DNA from: RGIG2945 sp045540355 | GTDB taxonomy: Bacteria > Bacillota > Clostridia > Oscillospirales > Acutalibacteraceae | DNA length: 12,768 nucleotides | Direction: 5' to 3' | NCBI GenBank assembly: GCA_045540355.1 | Contig: JAZQHB010000032.1 | Location: forward strand, 1 to 12,768 | Part shown: positions 1 to 7,188 of the stretch, piece after piece | How positions within the stretch are numbered: position 1 is the stretch's first letter | Layout: every line of letters begins with the position of its first letter | The notes under the pieces: model-generated | The model's input: only the letters and a program-made list of their open reading frames with translations | The model's database searches: none | What the model was told of the DNA's origin: nothing | Program-made: the position numbers and the translations under genes

Positions 1-96
1 CAACTCCTTGGCTCACAGAACGACATGGCTACGATCCGACTTACCGATAACGGTAAAAGTGTTCGGATTTATCGTATATGGTGCGGATGTTCATAA
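1..96 (+). CDS. C-terminal tail of an unrecognised upstream gene
   Basis: Frame 1 is open from the window edge to TAA at 94-96 and encodes 31 residues ending in RIYRIWCGCS. I do not recognise a family. In Tn4451-type elements the large serine recombinase TnpX lies upstream of tnpV, but this tail shows nothing diagnostic of a recombinase, and a DUF6809-like gene intervenes. Frame 2 is also open here, so the reading frame is not certain. An in-frame ATG at 25 means a 23-residue peptide cannot be excluded. The call rests on an open frame touching the edge and ending shortly before the next gene. Confidence 0.35.
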   Translation, partial: QLLGSQNDMATIRLTDNGKSVRIYRIWCGCS

Positions 97-172
97 CACA
101 AGTAGTTCTCCGTCAATACATATTCTATATTTCGTACTCTAATATATTTTCTCAGATATGGAGGAATACATA

Positions 173-451
173 ATGTCAAACATCATTGAAGATTTATATT
201 ACGGTAACATTGAGCCACAGGAGCTCACCACAGAAATTACACCAAGACTCAAAAAGAAATTGAGCAATCTTGCCGAGAAAGAAGAACAGCTTACTGCAAG
301 ATTGAGCGGTGAGGATAAAAAGCTGTTTCAAAACTATGTCAGTTCTTACATTGAATTTTCAACAGTAAGTAATGCTGACAGCTTTATATCAGGCTTCAGA
401 CTTGGAGCAAAATTTATATACGATACATTTGTTAAGGATACGAAAGGATGA
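173..451 (+). CDS. DUF6809-like small accessory protein of mobile elements
   Basis: A 92-residue, mostly helical, soluble protein. The N-terminal MSNIIEDLYYGNIEPQE and the C-terminal FRLGAKFIYDTF match my memory of the DUF6809 family, small proteins of unknown function common in Clostridia integrative elements. The ATG at 158 is rejected as the start because it contains part of the ribosome binding site. GGAGG at 160-164 sits 8 nt before the ATG at 173, which also gives the usual family N-terminus. The stop overlaps the next start in ATGA (448-451), so it is probably translationally coupled to tnpV. No catalytic motif is visible. The family call is from recognition, not a search. Confidence 0.75.
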   Translation: MSNIIEDLYYGNIEPQELTTEITPRLKKKLSNLAEKEEQLTARLSGEDKKLFQNYVSSYIEFSTVSNADSFISGFRLGAKFIYDTFVKDTKG

Positions 452-825
452 ATGCTACTATGAAAAATAATACAAATATTCAATACAGACAAGTTGGAGA
501 TTTCAACATTCCTAATCTTATCTTACCACCCGAAGAAGCAAATATCACCCTCGGTAAATGGGGTATGTTACACAAGGATTATCTACTGAAAAACAAGAAA
601 ATGTTGTTTGCAACACTGCTTTCTCAAGGAAAACTATATCAGCACTGTGCCGAAATAGAAAAACAGGCTCGTGTGATGTTTGACACTCTTGTCGAGCAGA
701 TGAAAGAGCGTGAGGGTGTAACCGAGCAGCTGAAAGAAGAAAAGCAGCTTGAGTGGGTGTGTCGTATGCAGAATATTGAAGCAAGAGCAAGAGAGATTGT
801 AACAACAGAACTAATTTATACATAA
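448..825 (+). CDS. tnpV: TnpV family transposon-encoded protein
   Basis: A 125-residue protein typical in length for TnpV, first named in the chloramphenicol-resistance transposon Tn4451, where its function is unknown. Diagnostic stretches are IPNLILPPEEANITLGKWG near residues 20-40, the LFATLLSQGKLYQHCAEIEKQA region around 53-75, the helix with EQMKEREGVTEQLKEE, and the end ARAREIVTTELIYT. The gene overlaps the DUF6809-like gene by 4 nt. The start could be ATG 448 or the in-frame ATG 460. GAAAGGA (442-447 region) fits 460 better by spacing, so the true protein may be 121 residues. In Tn4451 the gene after tnpV is the resistance gene catP. Here the same position holds the promoter and cargo operon starting at 842. 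Confidence 0.88.
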   Translation: MNATMKNNTNIQYRQVGDFNIPNLILPPEEANITLGKWGMLHKDYLLKNKKMLFATLLSQGKLYQHCAEIEKQARVMFDTLVEQMKEREGVTEQLKEEKQLEWVCRMQNIEARAREIVTTELIYT

Positions 826-841
826 CACAGCTTTCAAAATA

Positions 842-870
842 TTGACTTTCTTGGTACAGAAGAGTATAAT
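842..870 (+). promoter_or_regulatory. Sigma-A promoter of the cargo operon
   Basis: TTGACT at 842-847 and TATAAT at 865-870 are separated by exactly 17 nt. Initiation would fall near 877. No other good promoter is visible between here and 6934, so this is the likely driver of the whole plus-strand cargo block. It lies only 17 nt after the tnpV stop and so separates the cargo from the element backbone genes. Confidence 0.85.
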
Positions 871-892
871 TATAAAAAATACTGAAAGGCAG

Positions 893-948
893 GTGGACAA
901 AATGATGATGAATCTTAATTTTATGATTAGGAGTGCCGTTTTGTCCGT
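893..948 (+). promoter_or_regulatory. Leader stem-loop enclosing the leader ORF start
   Basis: GGACAAAA (895-902) is perfectly complementary to TTTTGTCC (939-946), with further G-U or G-C pairs inside (903/938, 904/937) and outside (893-894/947-948). The 5' arm covers the ribosome binding site AGGTGG (891-896) and the first ATG of the 18-codon ORF. Translation of that ORF and RNA folding should therefore be coupled. It is a sequence-level pairing only; stability was not computed. Confidence 0.5.
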
Positions 949-958
949 TTGCGATTGA
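902..958 (+). CDS. Putative 18-residue regulatory leader peptide
   Basis: A short ORF encodes MMMNLNFMIRSAVLSVCD. It begins about 25 nt after the predicted transcription start, behind AGGTGG (891-896) with a 5-nt gap to the first of three in-frame ATGs. It ends at TGA 956-958, 26 nt before an intrinsic terminator. Promoter, short ORF, terminator and then drug-modification-type enzymes is the arrangement of ribosome-mediated attenuators that control antibiotic-resistance genes. I do not recognise this peptide among known erm, cat or tet leaders. It could also be a chance ORF in a 5' untranslated region. No clear antiterminator pairing was found by eye, which weakens the model. Confidence 0.45.
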   Translation: MMMNLNFMIRSAVLSVCD

Positions 959-984
959 TGTAAAATATCTTTCTGAACTTACAG

Positions 985-1020
985 GCATCTCCGTGAATTG
1001 ACGGAGGTGCTTATTTTTTT
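985..1020 (+). terminator. Intrinsic terminator, possible attenuator
   Basis: GCATCTCCGT (985-994) pairs with ACGGAGGTGC (1001-1010) with one G-U pair and a six-base loop, followed by TTATTTTTTT. It lies between the promoter at 842-870 and the first cargo gene at 1039, so the operon can be expressed only by readthrough or regulated antitermination, unless another promoter exists. Confidence 0.85.
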
Positions 1021-1038
1021 ACAGGAGTAACGAGTGTA

Positions 1039-1535
1039 ATGAGTACAACAATCAAAAAAGTAATATTGAGCGAAAAAGATACCCTTGCAAATCTTCTCGA
1101 AAAATATAACTATGAATTTTCTCAGTACGATAAAAGACAGTTCAACAGCAACGGTTGTTCGGTTATAAATATTTGAACAATTATTTTACGGAAGAAAGCA
1201 GACATGCCTATTTTATTTATGTTGATGGTACTCTTGCCGGCTTTGCTTTGATTAATAAATATAAAGAATGCGAAAGACCTATTGATTGGTCAATGGCTGA
1301 GTTTTTTGTTTCATATAATTTCAGACGGCAAGGAGTAGCAACAGAAGCTGTCAGACAGATTTTTAATCTTCATAAAGGCTTTTGGCACATAAAGTATCAC
1401 AAGGGTAATATTGCAAGCGTTGTTTTATGGAATAAGGTTGCAAAGATGTATGACAGCAATTTTGAGCTTTGCGTAGGTGATGAGCCTTTCGGTGACGGTA
1501 CAGAGGCAAGCATATTATATTTTGAGGTGAAATAA
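1039..1535 (+). pseudogene. GNAT N-acetyltransferase, disrupted by a frameshift
   Basis: The gene begins at ATG 1039 after AGGAG (1023-1027) and encodes an N-terminus MSTTIKKVILSEKDTLANLL that runs in frame to about 1155, where it soon hits TGA. The rest of the domain continues one frame over (TTG 1155 to TAA 1533-1535), with LFGYKYLNNYFTEESRHAYFI, GFALINKY and the acetyl-CoA-loop-like RRQGVATEAVRQI. Joined as ...NSNG/LFGYKYL..., the two parts give one ordinary GNAT of about 165 residues. The simplest cause is loss of one T in GGTTTG, now GGTTG, at 1153-1157. No classic slippery heptamer is visible, so programmed frameshifting is unlikely. A sequencing error remains possible. The intact version would acetylate a small molecule, substrate unknown. 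Confidence 0.8.
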
Positions 1536-1548
1536 CGGGAGAAAAATT

Positions 1549-2298
1549 ATGAACTATCCTAAAATGATAATATTCGACTATGGTCACACGCTTTTATATG
1601 AGCCTGATTGGAATACTGACCGAGGCAACGAAGCTCTTTTAAAATACGCTGTAAAGAATCCTAATAACTGTACTGTTGAGGATATAACCAAAGGTGCAGA
1701 GCTTATCTTTGGTGAATATGTTGCAAAGGTGCGAATGCAGGGGTATGACATCAGCGGACAGATTGCAAATAGAACACTTTATGACTATCTTGGCATAGAA
1801 TTTTCGTTATCTCCTATGGAAATGGAAACTGTGTTTTGGGATAACGCGTCATCAGGTGCAATTATGCCCGGTGCCGACAAGTTACTCGATTGTCTTAATG
1901 AAAACGGTATCAGAACAGCAGTTATCAGTAATCTTTTATGGTCGGGCGATGCTCTTACAAAGAGGCTTAACAGACTTCTGCCTAATAATAAATTTGAGTT
2001 TGTTATGACATCAAGTGATTATTTCATCTGTAAGCCAAATCGTATAATGTTTGATATTGCACTTCAAAAAGCAGGACTTTCTGCAGAAGATGTGTGGTAT
2101 TGCGGAGATAATCCTCAAAATGATGTTGAGGGTGCAGCACAGGTTGGTATTTACCCCGTATGGTATGACAATTCCATTGATAAAGATTACATAGACAGAG
2201 CAAACGAAAAACAGCCTCAATGTGACCATTTGTATATAAAAGAATGGCATGAAATGATAGATGTGCTTCAAAAGCTGAAAAATAAGGAGAAAAAATGA
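1549..2298 (+). CDS. HAD superfamily hydrolase (phosphatase-like)
   Basis: A 249-residue cytosolic HAD-like phosphohydrolase. Motif I is IFDYGHTL, with nucleophile D10. The usual second Asp (D+2) is replaced by G12, as in some HAD subfamilies with DxG at this place, so the general acid may differ. Motif II is AVISN (S127), motif III is CKPNRIMF (K162) and motif IV is YCGDNPQNDVEGA (D187, D192). The region between motifs I and II (about residues 17-105) is helical, as in a C1-type cap. GGGAGA (1538-1543) precedes the ATG by 5 nt. The stop overlaps the next gene in ATGA (2295-2298), so the two are coupled. The substrate is unknown. In this operon it might act on a phosphorylated product of the kinase-like gene downstream, but that is conjecture. 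Confidence 0.88.
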   Translation: MNYPKMIIFDYGHTLLYEPDWNTDRGNEALLKYAVKNPNNCTVEDITKGAELIFGEYVAKVRMQGYDISGQIANRTLYDYLGIEFSLSPMEMETVFWDNASSGAIMPGADKLLDCLNENGIRTAVISNLLWSGDALTKRLNRLLPNNKFEFVMTSSDYFICKPNRIMFDIALQKAGLSAEDVWYCGDNPQNDVEGAAQVGIYPVWYDNSIDKDYIDRANEKQPQCDHLYIKEWHEMIDVLQKLKNKEKK

Positions 2299-2924
2299 TT
2301 ACACTTACTGAATACTTAAGCAATCCTTGTGGTACTCTTTCAATTCCGTATTGGAAAGCAAAAAATATTGTGATACCGCCCGAAATGAAGATTTTGCATG
2401 ATAAGGATTTTAGTGCAGATATCTTATCAGATTATACTGATGAAAAATATTTTCGTTTGCATCACAATCTCAAAGAAATACCGAAAATCACATCTGATGA
2501 TTTTGAGATTGCCACAGCAACACGTAAGGACATTAAAGCAATCGTACAAATAATTAACAAATCATATACGGATATTTCTGTAAACAAAGAGCTTATCAAG
2601 AGTTACACTAAAACACCTGTTTACAATGCAGAACTTTGGGTTATGGTCAAGGAAAAAGCATCAAGCGAATATGTTGGTTGTGGCATAGCTGATTTTGATG
2701 CAGAGGCAAAAGAACTTATTTTGGAATGGATACAGGTATTACCACAATACAGAGGAAAGAAAATCGGTCAGTTAATAGTAACTGAACTATTGTTTAGAAT
2801 GGAAAGCGTTGCAGCTTTTGCAACCGTTTCAGGTAAAGTTGATAATATGACTAAACCTGAAGCATTATACAGAAAATGTGGATTTGTCGGCAATGATGTG
2901 TGGCATATTCTGCATAAGAAATGA
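2295..2924 (+). CDS. GNAT N-acetyltransferase with N-terminal extension
   Basis: A 209-residue protein. Residues 1-65 form an extension containing NPCGTLSIPYWKAKNIVIPP and KYFRLHHNLK, which I associate with a Clostridia GNAT subgroup. Residues 70-209 are the acetyltransferase domain. The acetyl-CoA pyrophosphate loop is QYRGKKIGQL (151-160), preceded by the strand LILEWIQVLP. The end ALYRKCGFVGNDVWHILHK is the usual motif B. The start overlaps the HAD stop by 4 nt, behind AGGAG at the end of the HAD gene. The acceptor is unknown. The neighbourhood of an APH-like kinase suggests an antibiotic or metabolite modifier, but the family also acetylates amino acids, polyamines and proteins. Confidence 0.88.
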   Translation: MITLTEYLSNPCGTLSIPYWKAKNIVIPPEMKILHDKDFSADILSDYTDEKYFRLHHNLKEIPKITSDDFEIATATRKDIKAIVQIINKSYTDISVNKELIKSYTKTPVYNAELWVMVKEKASSEYVGCGIADFDAEAKELILEWIQVLPQYRGKKIGQLIVTELLFRMESVAAFATVSGKVDNMTKPEALYRKCGFVGNDVWHILHKK

Positions 2925-2933
2925 GGTTTGTGT

Positions 2934-3983
2934 GTGTCAATTAATCACGATACAGAAAAGTATAATTTAACAAATGCTCCTTTAAACAAAGTGCAAAAAT
3001 GTGCAGTTAAATTGATGCAAAATGATTTAAGATTATTTTCTACACTGCTGTGTTATCAAGAAATATCTACACCAAGCTATTATATTGCTTTAATGCCATA
3101 TATGGGTTTGATTGTTGATGGGATTGAGGATTGGGTAAATGCTTATGACAATTCATCAAAGCAAAAATTAAAACTTCCCACATTTACCGATGAGGAAGAA
3201 AAATATTATTCAGAAATGAGAAAATCTATAAAACTCTTTGAAAAAGGATATGCAAATTTGAACAGCATACTATATGATAACTACGTAAAAAGTGATATAT
3301 ACTTTTCTTCGCTTTGTAAACCAATGGCAAGGCATTTACATTTGTACGATATTTATGGTGTTTTTTATTGTAATTCAGTTCCTTGTAATAATACTGTTTT
3401 GGCTCAAATTGTTACTCCATTTTTTTCGTTTGACAAAACAGATGAAGAAAAAACTGTTGAGATGGCAAAAATAGGTGGAGAATACATATCTTGTTTTAAC
3501 GCTACTGAACCATATAAAATTAAATCCGATTTCAATTTCACAACAAAAGATTTCTGTGGTTTTGTAAAATCTCCGTTTGGAAATAAATATAATTATAAAT
3601 TTTTACTTTTTACAATACTGTGTCAAATAAACTTTATAGTTTATTCGGTAGATAAATTTATTGTTGATGAGACATCCGCAAAATTGAGATTTGCATATAT
3701 TTTATATTATTATTTGCTTTCACTCTTGCTTGATATAAAAGAAAATTTAAAGATTAGCATTATTATGGATGACAAATATCATTCAGATATTTTCAGAAAT
3801 GCTATGGCTCACTACAAATTAGGTGTTTCTTTAAAAGAAAATGATATTATTGATGATGACCCTATGTTTGGGTTAACTAACAAGATTTTCTCAGAAGATT
3901 ATTATACTGTAAAAAGCAACATAATATCAGAACTTAACAAAGCGGGCAAACAAATCCAAAGCATAATTAGCTTGAATTATTAA
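2934..3983 (+). CDS. Unknown protein with HEPN-like RNxxxH motif
   Basis: A 349-residue protein I do not recognise. GTG 2934 is preferred as start because GAGG (2923-2926) lies 7 nt upstream; the in-frame TTG at 2928 is too close. The only suggestive motif is FRNAMAHYKLG with R288 and H293, matching the RX4-6H signature of HEPN ribonuclease or scaffold domains, preceded by a very hydrophobic helical segment (about 222-270). That stretch looks more like a buried helical core than clear membrane segments. It is more AT-rich than its neighbours and may have been acquired separately. It sits between two metabolic-type genes in the same direction, with short gaps of 9 and 26 nt. The role is unknown; a HEPN RNase is one hypothesis and a drug-target protector another. 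Confidence 0.7.
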   Translation: MSINHDTEKYNLTNAPLNKVQKCAVKLMQNDLRLFSTLLCYQEISTPSYYIALMPYMGLIVDGIEDWVNAYDNSSKQKLKLPTFTDEEEKYYSEMRKSIKLFEKGYANLNSILYDNYVKSDIYFSSLCKPMARHLHLYDIYGVFYCNSVPCNNTVLAQIVTPFFSFDKTDEEKTVEMAKIGGEYISCFNATEPYKIKSDFNFTTKDFCGFVKSPFGNKYNYKFLLFTILCQINFIVYSVDKFIVDETSAKLRFAYILYYYLLSLLLDIKENLKISIIMDDKYHSDIFRNAMAHYKLGVSLKENDIIDDDPMFGLTNKIFSEDYYTVKSNIISELNKAGKQIQSIISLNY

Positions 3984-4009
3984 TAACATGACACAAACAG
4001 AGGTGAATT

Positions 4010-4804
4010 ATGAAATTACATAATTGTGGCATGCCTACACTGATTGAAACAAGTACTGTTGAAGAATGTGCCAAGCTGTGTGCAGAATTAGGTCTTGATT
4101 TTATTGAACTTAATATGAACCTGCCACAATATCAACTTCCCAAAATTGATGTGGAATATTTCAAAAGCATTGCTGATAAATACGGTATCTATTACACTAT
4201 TCACCTTGACGAAAATCTGAATGTATGTGATTTTAATTCCTATGTTGCAGATACTTATATAAAAACTGTTGCGGATACTATAGAAATTGCAAAACAGCTT
4301 GATATTAAGGTTTTGAATATGCACATGGCAAAGGGAGTATATTTCACCTTACCTGACAGAAAAGTGCATCTCTTCTCTGAATACAAAGAGCAGTACTTTA
4401 AAAGCATTATTGATTTCAGAGATATGTGTGAAAATGCTATAGGTGATGCTGACATGAAAATCTGCATTGAAAACTGTGATGGTTATGAAGATTTTCAAAA
4501 AGAAGCTATTGAATTACTTTTAGAATCTAACGTTTTTGCTTTAACTTTTGATGTAGGACATAATCACGGTATAGGCGGTACAGATGAAGAATTCATTATG
4601 AAACACAAAGACCGTTTGCATCATATTCATCTGCACGATGCAAAAGGCAGAAAAAATCACCTTGCACTCGGTACAGGTGAAATGGATATTGAAAAATATA
4701 TTAGTCTTGCAAAAGAGCAAAACTGTCGTGTGGTTTTAGAAACAAAAACCATTGAAGGATTGAAACAGTCTGTTGAATGGTTGAAAGGATTTAATAATGC
4801 TTGA
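4010..4804 (+). CDS. Sugar phosphate isomerase/epimerase-like TIM barrel
   Basis: A 264-residue protein of the xylose-isomerase-like TIM-barrel (AP endonuclease 2 fold) superfamily. Barrel-strand signatures with likely metal ligands are CIENCDG (E154), TFDVGHN (D181, H184), HIHLHDAKG (H207, H209, D210) and VVLETK (E244). FIELNMN at 31-37 and YYTIHLD at 61-67 fit earlier strands. Such enzymes isomerise or epimerise sugars and cyclitols or, less often, cleave abasic DNA. The short length and HLHD motif favour the sugar-type group. GAGGTG lies just before the ATG. The 3' end overlaps the next gene by 8 nt, indicating coupling. The substrate cannot be named. Confidence 0.85.
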   Translation: MKLHNCGMPTLIETSTVEECAKLCAELGLDFIELNMNLPQYQLPKIDVEYFKSIADKYGIYYTIHLDENLNVCDFNSYVADTYIKTVADTIEIAKQLDIKVLNMHMAKGVYFTLPDRKVHLFSEYKEQYFKSIIDFRDMCENAIGDADMKICIENCDGYEDFQKEAIELLLESNVFALTFDVGHNHGIGGTDEEFIMKHKDRLHHIHLHDAKGRKNHLALGTGEMDIEKYISLAKEQNCRVVLETKTIEGLKQSVEWLKGFNNA

Positions 4805-6479
4805 TTTTATAACTAAAGAACCCATAAACAAAGGTTGGTCGTGCGATAAGAAATACTGTGTTACAACTGCTGACGGAACTAAATATCTTTTGCGTGTCAC
4901 TCCGTTTGACAAAAGTGCGAACCGTGAGAATATGTTTCGTATGCAGCAAGAAGTTGCGAAACTTGGTATTCCTATGTGCAAGTCACTTGAAATGGGTGAA
5001 TGTGATGAGGGTATTTACATATTGCAGACTTGGATTGACGGCAAAGATGCAAATGAGGTTATACCGTATCTTGCAGACTCTGAACAGTATGCTCTCGGAC
5101 TTGAGGCGGGCAAAATTCTGAAGAAAATTCACTCCATTCTCGCACCTGAAAATCAGCAGGATTGGGAAACCCGTATAAATGATAAGGCGGATTTGAGAAT
5201 CAGAAAATATAACGAATGTCCGCTGAAATATGATAACGGTCAGGCTTTTATTGATTTCGTCAACGCAAACCGTTATCTGCTCAAAGGCAGACCTCAGGTG
5301 TTTCAGCATGGTGATTATCACATCGGTAATATGATGATAGAAAACGGCAAGGTTGTTATTATCGACTTTGACCGCTACGATTTCGGCGACCCGTGGGAAG
5401 AGTTCAAAAGCATCACTTGGTGTGCACAGGCTTCTCCGCTTTTCGCTTCGGGTATGGTCAACGGATATTTTGATAATGATGTGCCTATGGAGTTTTGGAA
5501 ACTTCTTGCGTTGTATATCAGCCTTGGTACAATCACTTCTCTTCCTTGGGCAATTCCGTATGGTGAAGGCGAAGTTCAGACTATGAAAAACCTCGCAAAT
5601 GAAGTGCTTGAATGGTATGACAATATGAAAAATCCCGTGCCGAGTTGGTATTTCAAGGGTTACTATTTGCAATACATAGATGGTCTGCCGTATAAAATGA
5701 AGGCACCTTTCGATTTCAATTTTATCAACCGATATGGAACGGTGTTCAAAGTATTTGATGACCAAGATTCAGGAAATATTTGTTTCGGTACAGAAAAAGA
5801 CAGTGAAAGGTATTTTGTAAAGTTCGCAGGTGCGCCGACCGAGGAATATAACGGTACTCCCGAAGATGCGATTGAGCGATTGAAATCAACATTACCCGTA
5901 TATGAAAACATAAAACACAAAAATCTTATTGAGTTTGTAGAAGCAAAAGAAATGGGCGGCGGTTTTGCAATGGTATTCAAGTGGGTTAACGGTGACTGTA
6001 TGGGCAGAATGTACCCCGCAGAGCATCGTAGATTTATGAATTTACCTGCTGCAGATAAGCTTAACATCTTCCTAGATATTCTTGATTTCTTAGACTACAC
6101 AAATTCAAGCGGATATGTTGCAGTTGATTTTTATGACGGAAGTATTATGTACGATGCCGAAAACCATAAAACAACAATCTGTGATATTGACTTTTTCAGA
6201 AAACAGCCGTGTGTTAACGATATGGGCAGAATGTGGGGAAGTTCAAAGTTTCAGTCTCCCGAAGAATACAAACTCGGTGTAGATATTGACGAGATAGCAA
6301 ATGTTTACTGTGCCGGAGCTTTTGCCTTTGCTCTGTTCTGCAATTACAAGCGTACCCATGAAGAATGGCAACTGTCAGATGAAGCGTTTGCGGTTGCGAC
6401 AAAAGCAGTACGCGATGATAGAAATGAGCGTTATCAAAGTATAAAAGAGCTTAAACAAGCTTGGGAGGAAAGTTTATGA
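4797..6479 (+). CDS. Fusion of APH-like phosphotransferase and protein-kinase-like domain
   Basis: A 560-residue cytosolic protein with two kinase-fold halves. Residues 1-280 are an aminoglycoside phosphotransferase (APH/choline-kinase-like) domain with Brenner motif FQHGDYHIGNMMI (169-181, catalytic D173, N178) and metal-binding VVIIDFDRYDFGDPW (186-200). Residues 283-560 resemble a family I know as a separate Firmicutes Ser/Thr-kinase-like protein: YFVKFAGAP (K342), GYVAVDFYDGSIMYD (D444), TTICDIDFF (D463/D465), and GSSKFQSPEEY. The second catalytic loop lacks the usual K and N after D444 (Y446 and S449 instead), so it may be atypical or regulatory. The junction near WYDNMKNPVPSWYFKGYY has no stop or frameshift. 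It overlaps its upstream neighbour by 8 nt and the downstream GNAT by 4 nt. Substrate unknown; antibiotic phosphorylation is plausible. Confidence 0.87.
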   Translation: MLDFITKEPINKGWSCDKKYCVTTADGTKYLLRVTPFDKSANRENMFRMQQEVAKLGIPMCKSLEMGECDEGIYILQTWIDGKDANEVIPYLADSEQYALGLEAGKILKKIHSILAPENQQDWETRINDKADLRIRKYNECPLKYDNGQAFIDFVNANRYLLKGRPQVFQHGDYHIGNMMIENGKVVIIDFDRYDFGDPWEEFKSITWCAQASPLFASGMVNGYFDNDVPMEFWKLLALYISLGTITSLPWAIPYGEGEVQTMKNLANEVLEWYDNMKNPVPSWYFKGYYLQYIDGLPYKMKAPFDFNFINRYGTVFKVFDDQDSGNICFGTEKDSERYFVKFAGAPTEEYNGTPEDAIERLKSTLPVYENIKHKNLIEFVEAKEMGGGFAMVFKWVNGDCMGRMYPAEHRRFMNLPAADKLNIFLDILDFLDYTNSSGYVAVDFYDGSIMYDAENHKTTICDIDFFRKQPCVNDMGRMWGSSKFQSPEEYKLGVDIDEIANVYCAGAFAFALFCNYKRTHEEWQLSDEAFAVATKAVRDDRNERYQSIKELKQAWEESL

Positions 6480-6934
6480 TAAGAAAAGCAATACATAACG
6501 ATATACCTGCAATATCAGAATTGTATCGTGAGCAATTCAGAGAAATGTCAAAACTGATACCTGATTTCATAAAAGAGGGCGACCAAAGTATAGAGTTTCT
6601 TAAAAATACGATTTCAAATGATGATTCCGATATCCTTGTTTACGAAAACGATGGTATAGTTGTTGGTTTTATTCTACTTCAGGCAAAGGTAAGATCTGAT
6701 TTTGACTTTATGATTCCCGGCAAATATTGTTATATAATGGATGTAATTGTAACGAAAACTCACAGAAATAAAGGCTTCGGTACAGCTCTTATGAATTCGG
6801 CAAAGGACTGGGCAAACGAACAAAATTGCAGTTTTATAAATCTTGATGTCCTTGTGAACAATCCCGGCGCAATTAAGCTCTATGAAAAGCTTGGCTTTAT
6901 ACCAAAAGCACAGGAGATGTATTGTAAGCTTTAA
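6476..6934 (+). CDS. GNAT N-acetyltransferase
   Basis: A 152-residue, single-domain GNAT. It opens MIRKAIHNDIPAISELY, has the core strand CYIMDVIVTKTHRNKGFGTAL (acetyl-CoA loop RNKGFG, 97-102), then the motif B helix VNNPGAIKLYEKLGFIP (128-143). The start at ATG 6476 is preferred to the in-frame TTG at 6461 because GGAGG (6464-6468) sits 7 nt upstream and the ATG overlaps the kinase stop as ATGA. It is the last gene of the operon, ending 69 nt before a strong terminator. Acceptor unknown; RimI-like and drug acetyltransferases share these motifs. Confidence 0.9.
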   Translation: MIRKAIHNDIPAISELYREQFREMSKLIPDFIKEGDQSIEFLKNTISNDDSDILVYENDGIVVGFILLQAKVRSDFDFMIPGKYCYIMDVIVTKTHRNKGFGTALMNSAKDWANEQNCSFINLDVLVNNPGAIKLYEKLGFIPKAQEMYCKL

Positions 6935-7003
6935 TAATTATCATAAGAATAGCAAATGATTACAAATTTTACCGTGCTATTATCCCTTTCGTTATCTTAC
7001 GGC

Positions 7004-7038
7004 AAAAAGCACATCCGATTTTTCGGATGTGCTTTTTT
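7004..7038. terminator. Bidirectional intrinsic terminator between convergent operons
   Basis: AAAAAGCACATCCG (7004-7017) is perfectly complementary to CGGATGTGCTTTTT (7024-7037) around a short T-rich loop. The left arm begins with an A-run and the right arm ends in a T-run, so it can terminate transcription from the plus-strand operon ending at 6934 and from the minus-strand operon ending at 7189. Confidence 0.92.
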
Positions 7039-7188
7039 ATGAGTATAGTATCCTAGTTCAATACGAAGAAGACATACTATTGATCTTTATTAAAAGTTTT
7101 ATTTTCTTCATTAATATCTGCACATAAATTGTTACATATATTGGTTTTATTTCGTTTAAAATTAGATTATAATATCAGTTTCGTTTTA

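Noticed and set aside
545..988. Minus-strand 147-aa frame
   Set aside because: It is antisense to tnpV and runs through the promoter and terminator region, with no family resemblance or ribosome binding site.
1153..1157. Programmed ribosomal frameshift site in the first GNAT
   Set aside because: No slippery heptamer or downstream pseudoknot is visible. A one-base deletion or sequencing error explains it more simply.
4983..5765. Minus-strand 260-aa frame
   Set aside because: It lies antisense to the well-supported APH/kinase fusion gene and has no recognisable domain.
7045..7080. Inverted repeat ATAGTAT/ATACTAT, 22 nt apart
   Set aside because: Short, AT-rich and between two convergent operons, with no promoter nearby. 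It is likely to occur by chance.
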